This document shows, piece by piece, positions 33,136-43,368 of a DNA stretch of 64,000 bases. This DNA is from Metellina segmentata (lineage: Eukaryota; Arthropoda; Arachnida; Araneae; Tetragnathidae). The stretch spans positions 122,941,444-123,005,443 of the forward strand of contig OX375876.1 in the NCBI GenBank assembly GCA_947359465.1, in the 5' to 3' direction. The notes beneath the pieces were generated by a model. It did no database searches, was not told the origin of the DNA, and saw only the letters and a program-made list of their open reading frames with translations. How positions within the stretch are numbered: the first letter of the stretch is position 1; each line of letters begins with the position of its first letter. The position numbers were made by a program, and so were the translations under genes.

Positions 33136-33429
33136 GTATCTGAACTCGTATGTGGAAACAATTGACGCATCGTTATGTAAAAGATTGGCCACCCCTGATC
33201 TAGAGTTACAATAGAGCAGATTGTTTGAAGCAATAGCGAAAAGTTGTGTCGGGAACTGTGATCACAACATACTGTATCCACATATCGCATGTAAATATGT
33301 TTGAAACTGTTATAAATAGTTTTTAAATATTATATTGTCCTTAACAATTGGGGACTGCTCATCTAGACAATGATATAAAAGAAAATTATCAAAATATTTT
33401 ATTCGTATCAGACACGCACCCGTAATGTG

Positions 33430-33830
33430 TTGTTGTTGTTGTTTCTTATCCTCCAAAATGGTCTGACTTCGTCAGACCAGGTCCAAAAATCCGTTGGCAC
33501 AGAGAAAGTCGATCCCAAGAAGAGGATATGAGTACATATCCTCTCTAGAGAGGTCCATGCAATCCAGGATGTGCGCAGCAGAAGCCTGGTGTGCGTGGCA
33601 CTTTGAGCATGTAGCGTAGAGTTTCTTGTCCTCTAAAAATGAAAGACATTTCAAGTGCCGCTGGCAAGACGTGAGAGGCTGGTCTGGGACTGTATATCGC
33701 ACGGCTAGAAACAACTCCGACTTACCACTCATATACCAATGGTGGGAGGGAGGTACCAACATTCCTCTTTGTTTCGGGATTTTTTCCGAGAAAAAGTTCC
33801 AAATAGTATAAGTATACATATTACTACCGT
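33430..33830 (-). pseudogene. LINE 3' end with (AAC)n tail
   Basis: Minus frame 33819-33472 encodes a 115-codon C-terminus. It includes LKCLSFLEDKKLYATCSKCH, a zinc-knuckle-like CSKC...HILDC, and the final PLLGIDFLCANGFLDLV before a stop. This matches the tail of jockey-type retrotransposon RNase H proteins as I know them from spiders. Next come the inverted pair GGTCTGACGAAGTCAGACC and an AAC repeat (as GTTGTTGTTG on the plus strand at 33434). Strongly 5'-truncated. Confidence 0.7.
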
Positions 33831-34579
33831 TTCCAGCAAAAAGATGGGTGGATTATGAAAATTTCAAAAACAATAAAAATTAAAACTGGTTTGTGTTTAA
33901 GGTGAAACTTATGGTACAAAATTAGTCAAAGAATTAATTTCACAGCAATCAGTCTGTGGTAACCAAAGGAGAATGATTCCTAGTGATACTCATTTAGTTT
34001 CCAGCTTGATGTCCCAACCGAGAAGGCTGAGATACAGAGGAATAGTTAGGGTAGAAGATATTTGTAATACCTATACCCTATTATTGCACCTGTCACTATC
34101 CACATCACCTCGTGTCGCTATTACGAAGGGAATGAGAAAGAAATATTTACGCGAACAGGGTTGGGTGTGTTGTACGAGGTTTTTTTAACCCGCAACCACG
34201 CAGTCCAAGTTTCAAGGTTTGAGTACAATACAGGCAAAATCGTAAACGACCAACAGGAACAATTAGATCCCAGTCACGCGTTTTACGGACACAGACGAAG
34301 CACCATAAGGTTCAACTAAAAACTGTATCCATGACTAATTTAATGGTTTATAAGCGTAGATATGAACTCCGTGGAATACCTGAAAACTGCAATTACATAA
34401 TAGTAAACTATGGGGAACGTATGCCCAGGAACAATAAGTTTGCGTGTGGCTCGAAACTCTAAGGCCATTTGAAAAGGAATCAAAAACAGCGTGCTTTAAT
34501 AGATTAAATATATCAAGTTTAGAAAGTAACCTATTGCTCTGTTAGTTCTTAATGAATGGAAAAGTTTTGGTGAGCACCA
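33831..34579. other. No feature recognised
   Basis: Unmatched sequence; frames are short and without resemblance. Confidence 0.4.
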
Positions 34580-35375
34580 TCCCTACTGCTATAAAAGGAA
34601 GTGTTTCTGTCTCTATGTACTGTGTGTACTGTTTTTAAGAATCGATGGCACTTACAATAATGAAATTTGGCACACAGGTAGTCCGAATTTTTTGCGATTT
34701 TTGTGTCCTGCCCGAATTTTAAAATTTAATCTCGAACATTTTAAAATTAATTTATTAGTTTTTTTCACCTTTCTTTCTTTTCTCCGCAATGTGACGTCAT
34801 GGGAAAAAAAGCCATCGACCTTAAAATGAAATAGACGGATCATGTGGGGGGAGTAGCTGTCGTAAGATCTCTGAAGGGTAAATCACAAATCGACTTATCC
34901 GATTGGCTATGAAAGCGCAGACTAGTGTTTTTAATAACGGTGAATTGTCACGTTAACCAATTAAAAGTTTAGAACTCATGCTTTTACCCACAACAAAGTG
35001 ACACATCTTCAAACCGAGCAACTGGAAGAAATAACTTGAAACAGCGGTCGCATACTCCGTCTATTTCATTTTAAGGTCGATGAAAAAAGCGAGGACTTAG
35101 CGATTTTCGACCGCTGACGTCACAAACGTTTTTGGCTTTTATTCCTTTGGAACTATGCCAAATTTTTCCGATTTTATCGTGTTTTGATTTGCGTTGTTAA
35201 TAATAGCCACTTCTAGGCCATCACGGCGTGGCCTGTAGAGTTCGTTTGCGAAGCAAACCAAATGGGAATACGTAGCAATCACCGGTTGTTGGCGAGTGTC
35301 AGCGAGCAGTGGTCACACCTGACCCCACGAGAAGAACTGTCACCGACAACGCCGTGTTGGCCACGCTATGGCTAG
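34580..35375 (+). mobile_element. Small non-autonomous Helitron carrying a MITE
   Basis: 5' end TCCCTACTGCTATAAAAGGA, 3' end TTGGCCACGCTATGGCTAG with a GCCAC/ATGGC hairpin. It pairs with the copy at 16.43-17.20 kb over the first about 200 bp (GGCACACAGGTAGTCCGAAT shared) and at the end. Confidence 0.75.
34813..35082. mobile_element. MITE with 8-bp duplication (family M8a)
   Basis: Left end CATCGACCTTAAAATGAAAT, right end its reverse complement, about 28 bp paired. The duplication AAAAAAGC occurs at 34805-34812 and 35083-35090. An 8-bp duplication suggests mobilisation by a hAT-type transposase. 270 bp, non-coding. Relatives at 55.57-56.13 kb. Confidence 0.85.
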
Positions 35376-35568
35376 TATATTATAATTGAACATTTTAATG
35401 TGCAATGAGTTAGTAGAGTTAAAAATACTGCAGGAATCATTCTTATCATTTTCAGTGTCGTATTTCAAAATAGGCTGCAAATGCTAGTCTATTTCATGGG
35501 TCAACTTAACTTCAGCTATTGTTTAAGTTTCAGTGTTAACGACTTCTTTTTGCTTTCATCGCAATCAG
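35376..35568. other. Possible intron end
   Basis: Ends in a pyrimidine-rich acceptor-like run, CTTTTTGCTTTCATCGCAATCAG, immediately before the possible terminal exon. Otherwise unmatched. Confidence 0.3.
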
Positions 35569-35672
35569 CCAATTACCTTTCCGATGAAAGTGGGTGGTTG
35601 GATTTTGATAGCGCAAGGGCCAGAGCTTCTGCAGAGAAGCTGCGCCAAACATATAATCTAAACCAACATTGA
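35569..35672 (+). CDS. Possible 3'-terminal exon of an unidentified host gene
   Basis: After the acceptor-like AG at 35568 the frame reads NYLSDESGWLDFDSARARAS and ends EKLRQTYNLNQH before TGA (35670-35672). The acidic opening followed by an amphipathic, Ala/Arg-rich helix looks like a real protein C-terminus. It is not similar to any transposon family in the window. I do not recognise the protein. Partner exons would lie upstream on the plus strand, possibly beyond the window. It could be chance. Confidence 0.35.
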
Positions 35673-36211
35673 AAGTAAGGAGTTTATAGTTAAATTGCAG
35701 TACAATAGTCTCTTTTTGGATCAGAATTTTAATTAACAATAGCTGTGTAACAAATAGCTCTGACAAACAACCGTCTTTATGCGTGAAGATTGGATGCTAC
35801 GTTCCTGAAACTTGATAACTTAAAGCCCTCAACAAAAGAAACAATTTGATCCAATTTTCAATAGTTTCGGCCAACTGTGAAGTCGAATTTATTCATCTTT
35901 ATTTACTTTTGAAATTCGTTAGCTTTAGAATCTCCGCAAATTGCATTCCATTCCAAATAAGAATTTTGGTAAACAAAACCCAAGAAATCTACTTTACCAC
36001 ACCTGTCAAATTCTTCTCCGGAAATCTCAAAGAAAAATCCATCAATCCTTATTGGAACTTCGAACATTCTTGGAACTTACACCGTTTATTAGAGTATATT
36101 ATACACTTACACTTACATCAAGAGCAATTATTTTATACCTCACAGAAAATCATGGAACATTCGTGAGAAATTAAAAAAATTATTAAAAACTTTTACCTTG
36201 TATATTATCTA
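35673..36211. other. No feature recognised
   Basis: AT-rich. If the preceding exon is real, this would start with its 3' untranslated region; no clear AATAAA is near. Confidence 0.35.
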
Positions 36212-36359
36212 TATGCAAATAAAAATAATAATAATATTGCAACACTATGAAAGAATCATCAGAAATAAAGGAAATTTATTCCACGTATTACTTATAGCGG
36301 TTTAAATAAACGATCAAATTTACAAAGCAATAAAATAAAAGTGATGCAGAAAATCAATA

Positions 36360-36539
36360 TCTTGTGCAATCGCCACGCACAGCGTTGAGAGCCTGTACAC
36401 GTCGTGGCATCGAATCATACAGATTCTCCATGTCATGCTGAGGAATTTCAATTCAGATGGCCTCTATCTGATGCCAAAGTTCGGCCGTATTCTCAGGCCG
36501 ACGAGCGGTAGGAGCGAGTCGCCTACCGATGTAATCCCA
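36360..36539 (-). pseudogene. Tc1-like transposase, C-terminal part
   Basis: The minus strand reads YDSMPRRVQALNAVRGD, the standard Tc1-like C-terminus, from about 36420 leftwards. Preceding helix residues run up to the hAT insertion at 36540. Confidence 0.75.
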
Positions 36540-37107
36540 AGACTTGCTAGAGATGGGCGATCCGCTCAGGAGCTGACTCAAAGAGTTAGCTCTCTTGACG
36601 GAGTGAGCGAGCGTTGATTCGTTAAAAAAGAGCTTTAGCTCTTTTTTAACCAATCAGGGCTCAAGAGCGGTAACTCTTTTTTAACGAATCAGCGCTTCCA
36701 CATGCGAACACCAGCTCAGTGATTCTTTTGGGAGTTGATTCTTTTGGGAGTTAACTCTTTTCGAGAGCTAGCTCTTTAGAAGAATCATTTCCGCATTCGA
36801 TCTTTTGCGCTCACTGATTCTTTTGGGAGTTAACTCTTTTCGAGAACTATCGCTCTCGAAGAGTCAATTCCGCATACGCTCTTTTGCGCTCCCCACCTTT
36901 TTGTTACTTTTTTGAAGTTTAAAATTTTTAAATATCTATGTATTATCAAATCATAAATGTTATTATTTTTATTTTTAATTCCATTTTAGGTTGAAAGGGC
37001 GTTTTAACGGCTTAAGTCATACCACGCCTTTTAGCACTAATTAAAACTAGTTTTAAGATTGTTATTGAAACATATTCTAACAATTATTTACTTAACATTT
37101 ATCTAAT

Positions 37108-37387
37108 GTTGTTGTTGTTGTCGTATGTTCTTTCTGGGATGCATATGAAAGTAGTGGTGAACAGAAACATTCAAGACAATACAGGAGAAGAATATTTTTT
37201 ATTATAACAAATGATGATCCCAGCAAAGAACAGAAGGTGTGCGCTGCTTTCCTTTCAAGACGGGAATCCATTCCAGGCGAAAGTCCGACTTCTTTCCCAG
37301 GTGTTACATCCATGCCTTATCCGGGATTCGAACCCGGGCCCACTCGGTGACAACCGAGGATCATAACCACCATACTGGCTGGGTGGC
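37108..37387 (-). mobile_element. tRNA-Asp-derived SINE with (AAC)n tail
   Basis: Flanked by AACATTTATCTAAT at 37094-37107 and 37388-37401. The minus strand begins GCCACCCAGCCAGTATGGTG. Its anticodon-arm-like CTCGGTTGTCACCGAG and box B GGGTTCGAATCCCGG resemble tRNA-Asp(GUC). The 3' end is an AAC repeat (GTTGTTGTTG on plus). The acceptor stem no longer pairs, so it is a SINE, not a tRNA gene. Confidence 0.9.
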
Positions 37388-37401
37388 AACATTTATCTAA
37401 T

Positions 37402-37888
37402 AATAATAATAATAAAACCTCGATGTCTCGGGTGTGATATCATTATAAAGCTACACAAAATTAAATTAAACGTAACTTGTTTTTATTGCATTGCCTTCAC
37501 AAAACAAGCCATTTTGAAAAAGTTTTATTAAAAGACAGGGAAGGGATTTGGATTTCGAAAATCTTTGGGACAACGAATATTCGAGGGTATATTATACCTA
37601 TATCTTAAAATAAATAGTTAAAAATCGTAAGTGTGTATTTAAATAAATTATTAATATTTTTATTATTTGATTTCAAAATATCATTTAAATTATCAGAAAA
37701 TCTCATTTGGTCCCTAAGTGGTTTTAGCCCAGGACATTCTAGAAGGAGGTGTTTTACGGAAAAAGGGTATCGTTAAACTTTAAAACTCACAACGCGGACA
37801 GAATTAAAGGTTCCCTAAACAAAAATTTCCCATAAATATTTTTACTTTCTCCACAGCTTTTGAATTTCTTCTAAATCTTGTTCCCTTG
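37402..37888. other. Interior of the hAT element, no further feature
   Basis: AT-rich, unmatched sequence between the two SINEs. Confidence 0.4.
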
Positions 37889-38129
37889 CTATTGACGGCG
37901 GGCCGGGATCAATCCACTAAGGGAGAGATCCGAGGACAACACCTCGTCATTTTGAACCATGGTGAGATGACGATACAACACCTGAGCTGGAACCCTCTCT
38001 CCAAACTTCCACACCAACCCAACGTGAGGACTTTCGGCCACGACAGATTTAAGGTGCACCAGCCGCCTCTACACCAAATGATCACGAACATCCATCCCCG
38101 GACCAGGATTCGAACCAGGAACCTTCCGA

Positions 38130-38131
<2 letters not shown>
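37889..38131 (-). mobile_element. SINE S1 ending in a (TA)n tract
   Basis: Minus-strand S1 from the CTATTGACGGCGGGCCGGG region to the head sequence CCTTCCGATCTA. There the normal GATCTAGAGG is replaced by (TA)n at 38132-38171 and a T-rich run to 38215. Confidence 0.85.
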
Positions 38132-38176
<45 letters not shown>

Positions 38177-38215
38177 TTTTTTTTATTTTTTATTTTTTTT
38201 TTTATTTTTTTTTTT
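38132..38215. repeat. (TA)n microsatellite and poly-T tract
   Basis: About 20 TA units, followed by T-rich sequence with A interruptions. Confidence 0.95.
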
Positions 38216-38565
38216 CCCCCTTAAACAAGAGGAATTTCACAAAATAAAAACCAAAAGGAATTTATTGAAAACGAAAGTGTTGGTGGATCAGGGCGTCATC
38301 AGGGAGGAGCCTGATCCATACAACACAAAATGGTGCTTTCTACGAATATGAGCCGCAAATGCTAAGAAATTGCTCATATACTCCCCCAAACACCATTAAA
38401 AACAAATATACAAAAAAAAAAAGATTGAAATAATAAAATTTAGATTGTTATATACATTATCTGAAAGGAGCGGTGAGTCATGAAAAAGAGCTAGCTCTTT
38501 TTAGTGAGCAAGCGGTTCCGATCCGATCCCTGAAAAGAATCATTTTTCCCATCACTAAGACTTGC

Positions 38566-39300
38566 TGAATATATCTGGGAAACGTGCAGACCATGGAAGA
38601 AGCGGAACCTGTCGTGCACTGAAGAAGGCTTGTACATTCCGAGCAACACGTGGTCGGACATTATCTTGCTGAAATACAGCTCCGGGAATGCGATGCAGGA
38701 GGGGTAAGACATCGGGTTCCACAACTTCAGGGTCACCACAAATTGGAGTAGGCGCCTATGATATCCAATAGCCCTCCAGTCCATAACACCAGGCTTTCGT
38801 CCACTGTGACGCTGAATAAGTCACTTCGCGAGAAGGCATTCACCACTGTAGCGTCTGACAAGTACCGTCCATCGTACAGATTGTAGCGGGACTCATCTGA
38901 GAAGACGACTTGACGTTGGTGAGACCATTGTAGCCGGAGTCGTCGGTGGTTCAGCGTCAAGGGAATCCTTGCACGTAGCCCATGGCGCAGTAGACATCGA
39001 CGAGCCGTGGGGCAGACAATGACACACCTGTTGACGTGTTCCAATGTTGCACCAACGCACGAGAGGACGCTATACGGTCCGTCACTGCCATGGGGATGAG
39101 GTGTGTCGTCCCGTGGTGATGTCATATTGCATGGCACACTGCAGAGGTTTCGACATGTCCGGTTCTCCGTGGTCTCTCTTCCACACACGCATCACTGATG
39201 TGGCATTACGCCCCGTGCGAGAGGCGATTTTACGATACGAAAGTCCACTCTGACGGAGGCCGATCATGCGGCCCCGTTCGAACTCCGTTAGTTGCTCCTA
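38566..39300 (-). pseudogene. Tc1-like transposase, N-terminal and catalytic parts
   Basis: Minus strand from about 39330: MPRQK, then (shifted) a helix-turn-helix GLRQSGLSYRKIASRTGRNA and TSVMRVWKRDHGEP. Further on, QVVFSDESRYNLYDG contains the first catalytic Asp, and CVIVCPTARRCLLRHG-type text precedes it. The frame is broken several times. The family differs from the copies at 1, 19 and 42 kb. Confidence 0.8.
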
Positions 39301-39507
39301 TGACAATCTATGTTTTTTGGCGTGGCATATTGACTTCGAATCAATCATTTACAGCAGTCAAACGATGATGCACACATTTCAACGTACCTTTACAGTGCTT
39401 TTTATACACGGCTGACTTAGTACTTTAGAGGGTGTATCTCGGCCCACACATCGCTTTGTAATTCTTATCATTTGCATATCCTAACCTGGTTTGCATTTCC
39501 TCCTGGC

Positions 39508-39690
39508 GATTGTCTCGACGACAAATCTTGATGGACGAGATATCTCGTCATTTGAAGAAAACTGGCCACATCTTGACCTCGTCATCATCAAAAAATCGGC
39601 AGTATCTTGATGACAAAGTACTCGACATTGGTAAAATTGATGAAATCTTGGTGAGCAAAGCTATCCCCTCGTAACCACTTGAAGATTTAA
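39508..39690. mobile_element. Palindromic MITE-like repeat (PAL family)
   Basis: GACGAGATATCTCGTC at 39534-39549, followed by AAAACTGGCCACATCTTGAC and CATCAAAAAATCGGCAG blocks shared with the 21.1, 29.5 and 54.3 kb copies. It starts 30 bp after the Tc1 end. Confidence 0.7.
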
Positions 39691-41659
39691 AAGGATATAT
39701 TTTTAACTATGTGCATGTCTTTGATTATGATCCAAATATAATTTAGTAGAAATAAGGTAACACGGTCAAGGATAAAAGATTAAATGTATAAAACCAGGTG
39801 GATCACTCTTAAAGTAAACATTTATGGCAAAGGTTAACATAGTCTGATCAAAAGAAATAATAAAACCTCAGATGGAGAAACCGATAAATACCCGTGTTCA
39901 ATTTTTATGAGGATCGCCCTAACTTTTCATAACTCTCGCTATTAAGTCTTAAAAACGAACACTGTTAGAATCCCGATTAGCTTGGATCCCTTTCAACACT
40001 ATGTAACAGAAACACTCACGTAAAACCACCATTCTCGTTTTAAAATTTGAAGAGGTGGAACGGTTCACTCACCTGCTGGTGAAAAGGGGGGGGGGATGCG
40101 AGATAAAATAAAAGGTGAAAAAAATTGGGCCAAGATCAGAGGGTGAAAGTTCTCCCACGAGATTCGTAGGGGTCGCGACCTCCCACCCATGCTTTTGGTG
40201 CACAGAAACGGACGCTGGCAACAGTGCCGAGTAGGGAAATAATTTATTTGATTTCGTCGCGTTAAGTACATCCACGTCTAAATTGGCCTTTGGAGGGCAC
40301 CTATAAAAATACGATTTGTCTTCCACACGAGGAAAAAGTACACGCTGCGGATTTGGCAAGTAGTACGTCAACCTTTGGCCGCACCTATTTTCCAACTCCA
40401 GAAAGGATGGCTTAGGTGCCAAGAGGAGAGAAAGTGTTTTCTGATTCGGTCCCACCTCCACACTTAGAAGAGCTCTATGGCAAGAGTTGCATCATTGAAC
40501 CCCGAGTGCACGTTTCGTGTTTATGAAAGGGAATCGCATATAATGGCTCGCGTTCTAGGGTTTTTAGTGTTATTGTTGGTTGAGGTTCCCGTATGCATCC
40601 GTCACTGCTCCGAGAACACGATGCGTGCCTTGAATGTCCTCCTATTTGAGATGACTTAAGTCCTGAGACGTGGCTTGGTTTTGTAAGCAAGCGCTGAGAG
40701 AACTTGGAAAACAATGGTGGAATAGTTTGCATGGAAATAGCGGTGACAATGAGTTTTTCACAAATAACTCGAGTGCTGGGGTCGCTTAAAATGGTAACGT
40801 CAGTGAAAAACTATTTTGAAGTATTCGAGTAAACTTATAATGTGAAGAAAATCAGCTTTAACAACTTTCAATTCGTGTGTCGTCAAAACAAACTAACGTG
40901 TGTAGAACAAACGCAGTGCAAATAAGTGACGTCTGATGGCTTTTGTATTGGTTAAGCAATGAAACTAGTTTTGTTTCAGGGAAATGCCATTTTCTCTCGT
41001 CATAAAAGTAGCAGACAAAAGTAGAAATTATGCCTTCTTTACAAAGTCAAGCTTTTTTCGTGTCGCGATATTCGACTAAGCTTAAAAAAAGAATTGAGTG
41101 AAGAGGTCTTTACAATTTCTCCATTAAACTCAGACTGAACTTTCGACTCCATCAAACTCTTGAAATTCAAGAGATAAATGTGTCAGTGACATCACTTAAA
41201 GAAATTTTGTTTCGACGTAAAGGACACTAGAAACGAGTGTCGTGTAGAGGCTTAAAGCCACAAAAGGGTACCTTTTTATTAAAAGTTTCTGAAGCTATAT
41301 TTGCAAAGCTTTAAAAGACATGGTAAGTTAATTAGACTATGAGGAAAATAAAATTACTAAAAACTAGTAATCAGCGGTTTGATCTTTCGAAGCTGGATGT
41401 GAAGATGGTTGTTTGGGTTTAATGGTATATTTGACCAAATTATGCCAAACACAACAGATACAACGTCACGTAACAAATACAAAGCTGAATAAGAGAGGTA
41501 GGTAGGATGGGGTCAAATGATGTTCACAACTGTTGGCAATTAACGCGAACTGTAAAAGAGAATACACGCAAGGCATTTCACACATCAAATATAAAATACA
41601 CTCAATAACAAACAAAAATTGACGTTTTTACAAGGAGTTGTCCGATTGCGTTAAAAATT
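39691..41659. other. Repeat-poor stretch, unassigned
   Basis: No matched repeats in about 2 kb. The longest frame here (40461-40069, minus, 130 codons, MEVGPNQKTLSLLLAPKPSF) has no family resemblance and no flanking splice or initiation signal that convinces; an 85-codon minus frame (40732-40475) lies just upstream. It is a reasonable place to look for host exons or regulatory DNA. Confidence 0.3.
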
Positions 41660-42400
41660 CGTGGATGAGAAGAACATACATAGCAAAACAAAAGGATTTA
41701 AATTTCAGAACAATTGAATGATTTATTGTGTTTGACCGTTACAAAGGGAGGATGTCAATAAGGCATTGATCCACCTCTGGCCTAGATACAAACTGTCACC
41801 CGGCGTGGCATAGACTTAAAAAGTTCCCGGATGGTGTCCTGCGGAATTTCTTGCCACATTTCCGGGATGATTGCAATCGCCTTCCCATAACCTCCCAAAT
41901 GTGTTCTATGGGATATGGGAGAAAGATCAGGAGACCTAGCTGGCCAAGGAAGTGTTGGGAAAGCTTGAAGACAACTCATAGCAACCCGTGCCGCGTGCGG
42001 ACGAGCATTGTTGCATTTTCAGCATCTTGTTGAAAAGTAAGTCCGGGGTGTCACAACAGGAACGGTAACACAACCGGTCGAAGAATGTTGTCTACGTTGT
42101 GCTGTAAGTGTACCAGAAATGACTACCAAAGGGGTCCGGCTATCAAAGGAGATGGCGCCACAGACCATAACGCCCTGTTGTGGGCTTGTGCGGCGTACGA
42201 TAGTAAGACCAGGATCTCCATGCTGCCCTGGACGTCTTCCGACAGGTCTGCGGTTGTCGTCAGGACACAGTTGGAAACAGGACTCGTCACTAAAGACTAT
42301 ACGTCCCCAGTCAGAGCCGTTCCAAGTGGATCGAGTCCGGCACAACTCTTTCTGGGTGCGTCGTTTTTTTTTAATTTTTTTTATTATTGAGTATAATTGA
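41660..42400 (-). pseudogene. Tc1-like transposase copy lacking its N-terminus
   Basis: The minus strand reads ELCRTRSTWNGSDWGRIVFS, then DESCFQLCPDD (first catalytic Asp), RRPGQHGDPGLTIVRR, GVMVCGAISFDSRTPLVVIS, then after shifts PARSPDLSP and SMPRRVTVC. Upstream of ELCRTRS the sequence passes straight into the element-terminal block (KKKRRTQKE in translation), so the DNA-binding half is deleted. The same junction occurs at 19.82 kb. Confidence 0.8.
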
Positions 42401-43044
42401 GGTTCTTTCAAAGACCTTCGCAACCTCTAGAAGCAAATATTTTCTTAATGAAGAGCACTCATACCTTCTTGATACAAAAAAAGGTTGGCACGGGGCTTGA
42501 TAGGCTGCAGCCCTCACCTTTTACGACGGGAACGGAAGACAAAAAACAGAACAAAAGCAACGTAAAAAACAAAAAAAGGCAACAGATAATCATCAGAAAA
42601 TCATTCTAGGCCAGTCAGAAAGATTTGGGATTTTTTTTCCACCAGGATTTCTCTGGGAATTCTTTTCTGAAAGATCTTTATCCAAGAAAAAAGAATAATA
42701 ATGACGAGTGAGAATACACACCCATTTTATACTCACAACAAATAAAACACAGTTCGGTTTACAGTCAATAATTTACCTCAGTTCAGTTCATACAAATAAT
42801 ATAAAAATAACAAATGCTTAGTTAATATTATAAATCAATCTAAAAAAAATTATAGTAATTTACTTAATAGCAATTATTACAGCAACCAATTTAAAATTAT
42901 CATTATTTTACTACTTATGTATATTTCTTTTTACTTTTCGTAAAATCGATAACTGTTAACTGGTTATGATGTAACACAACAAAATTAATTCAGAATTATT
43001 CTGTCCCAACAACTCTATGCTTGAAAAATCCTTGTTTTTAGCAC
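42401..43044. other. No feature recognised
   Basis: Includes a GC-richer segment at 42.48-42.54 kb (GGTTGGCACGGGGCTTGATA) that looks like repeat debris but has no second copy here. The remainder is AT-rich. Confidence 0.35.
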
Positions 43045-43368
43045 GATGAGCAATTCCACCAGGACATATCCATCATGGAATCGCGTTATCAAGGCAAATG
43101 GAGCCCAAACATGCAGGCCTATTACTGTTGGACATTAAAAAAAGATATTCCTGCTGCAAAATACAGAAGAAAATCATGTAAAAATACCTTTCGAACTGCC
43201 ATTTACATTAGAATTGGAGCTATTTTAAGTTGTAAGCAAATGGCGAAAAATATACATTTTCCTAAATTTGTAACGTGTGTTACTCAAAAACTATGCCTCA
43301 TACACAAATTTGGAAAGCAGATTCAGAATCAGTGGGGAAAATACTTTAAGAATGACCCTATTTGATCA
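43045..43368 (+). pseudogene. Fragment of an arthropod repetitive protein family
   Basis: The plus frame reads DEQFHQDISIMESRYQGKWS and then PNMQAYYCWTLKKDIPAAKY. I recall F-HQDI--ME-RYQG-W---M--DYCW-L as a recurrent motif in many arthropod and spider hypothetical proteins of unclear function, probably element-associated. The frame stays open to 43365, but the part after the motif is AT-driven. Recognition is from memory and unverified. Confidence 0.45.

Larger units (their letters stand above)
32253..33197 (+). mobile_element. hAT element (GTF2IRD2-like), deleted, carrying a SINE
   Basis: The right end (minus) is CAGGGGTGGCCAATCTTTTA. The left end is a G-run followed by CAACCTG, a decayed CAGGGGTGGGCAACC. 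The 8-bp duplication ATCTAGAG is intact at 32245-32252 and 33198-33205. Excluding the SINE and its duplication, about 600 bp of element remain. Confidence 0.85.
36548..38557. mobile_element. Non-autonomous hAT element hosting SINEs
   Basis: Ends TAGAGATGGG and (minus) TAGTGATGGG are flanked by a perfect 8-bp duplication AGACTTGC (36540-36547 and 38558-38565). Both subterminal regions carry repeated GAGTTAACTCTTTT / AGCTAGCTCTTTT blocks. No transposase. Two SINEs and a (TA)n tract lie within. Confidence 0.92.
36212..39476 (-). mobile_element. Tc1-like element split by a hAT element
   Basis: The left end TGCAAATAAAAATAATAA and right end (minus) TGCAAATGATAAGAATTA are flanked by TA. Without the hAT insertion and one of its target duplications, the element is 1247 bp, the usual Tc1-like size. 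Transposase remnants lie at both sides of the insertion. Confidence 0.8.

Noticed and set aside
37310..37387. tRNA-Asp gene on the minus strand
   Set aside because: Anticodon- and T-arm-like parts are good, but the acceptor stem does not pair and the sequence continues into a SINE body with AAC tail and target duplication.
40069..40461. 130-codon minus-strand frame as a gene
   Set aside because: No recognised domain, splice or initiation support and low-complexity end; could be chance in a less AT-rich patch.
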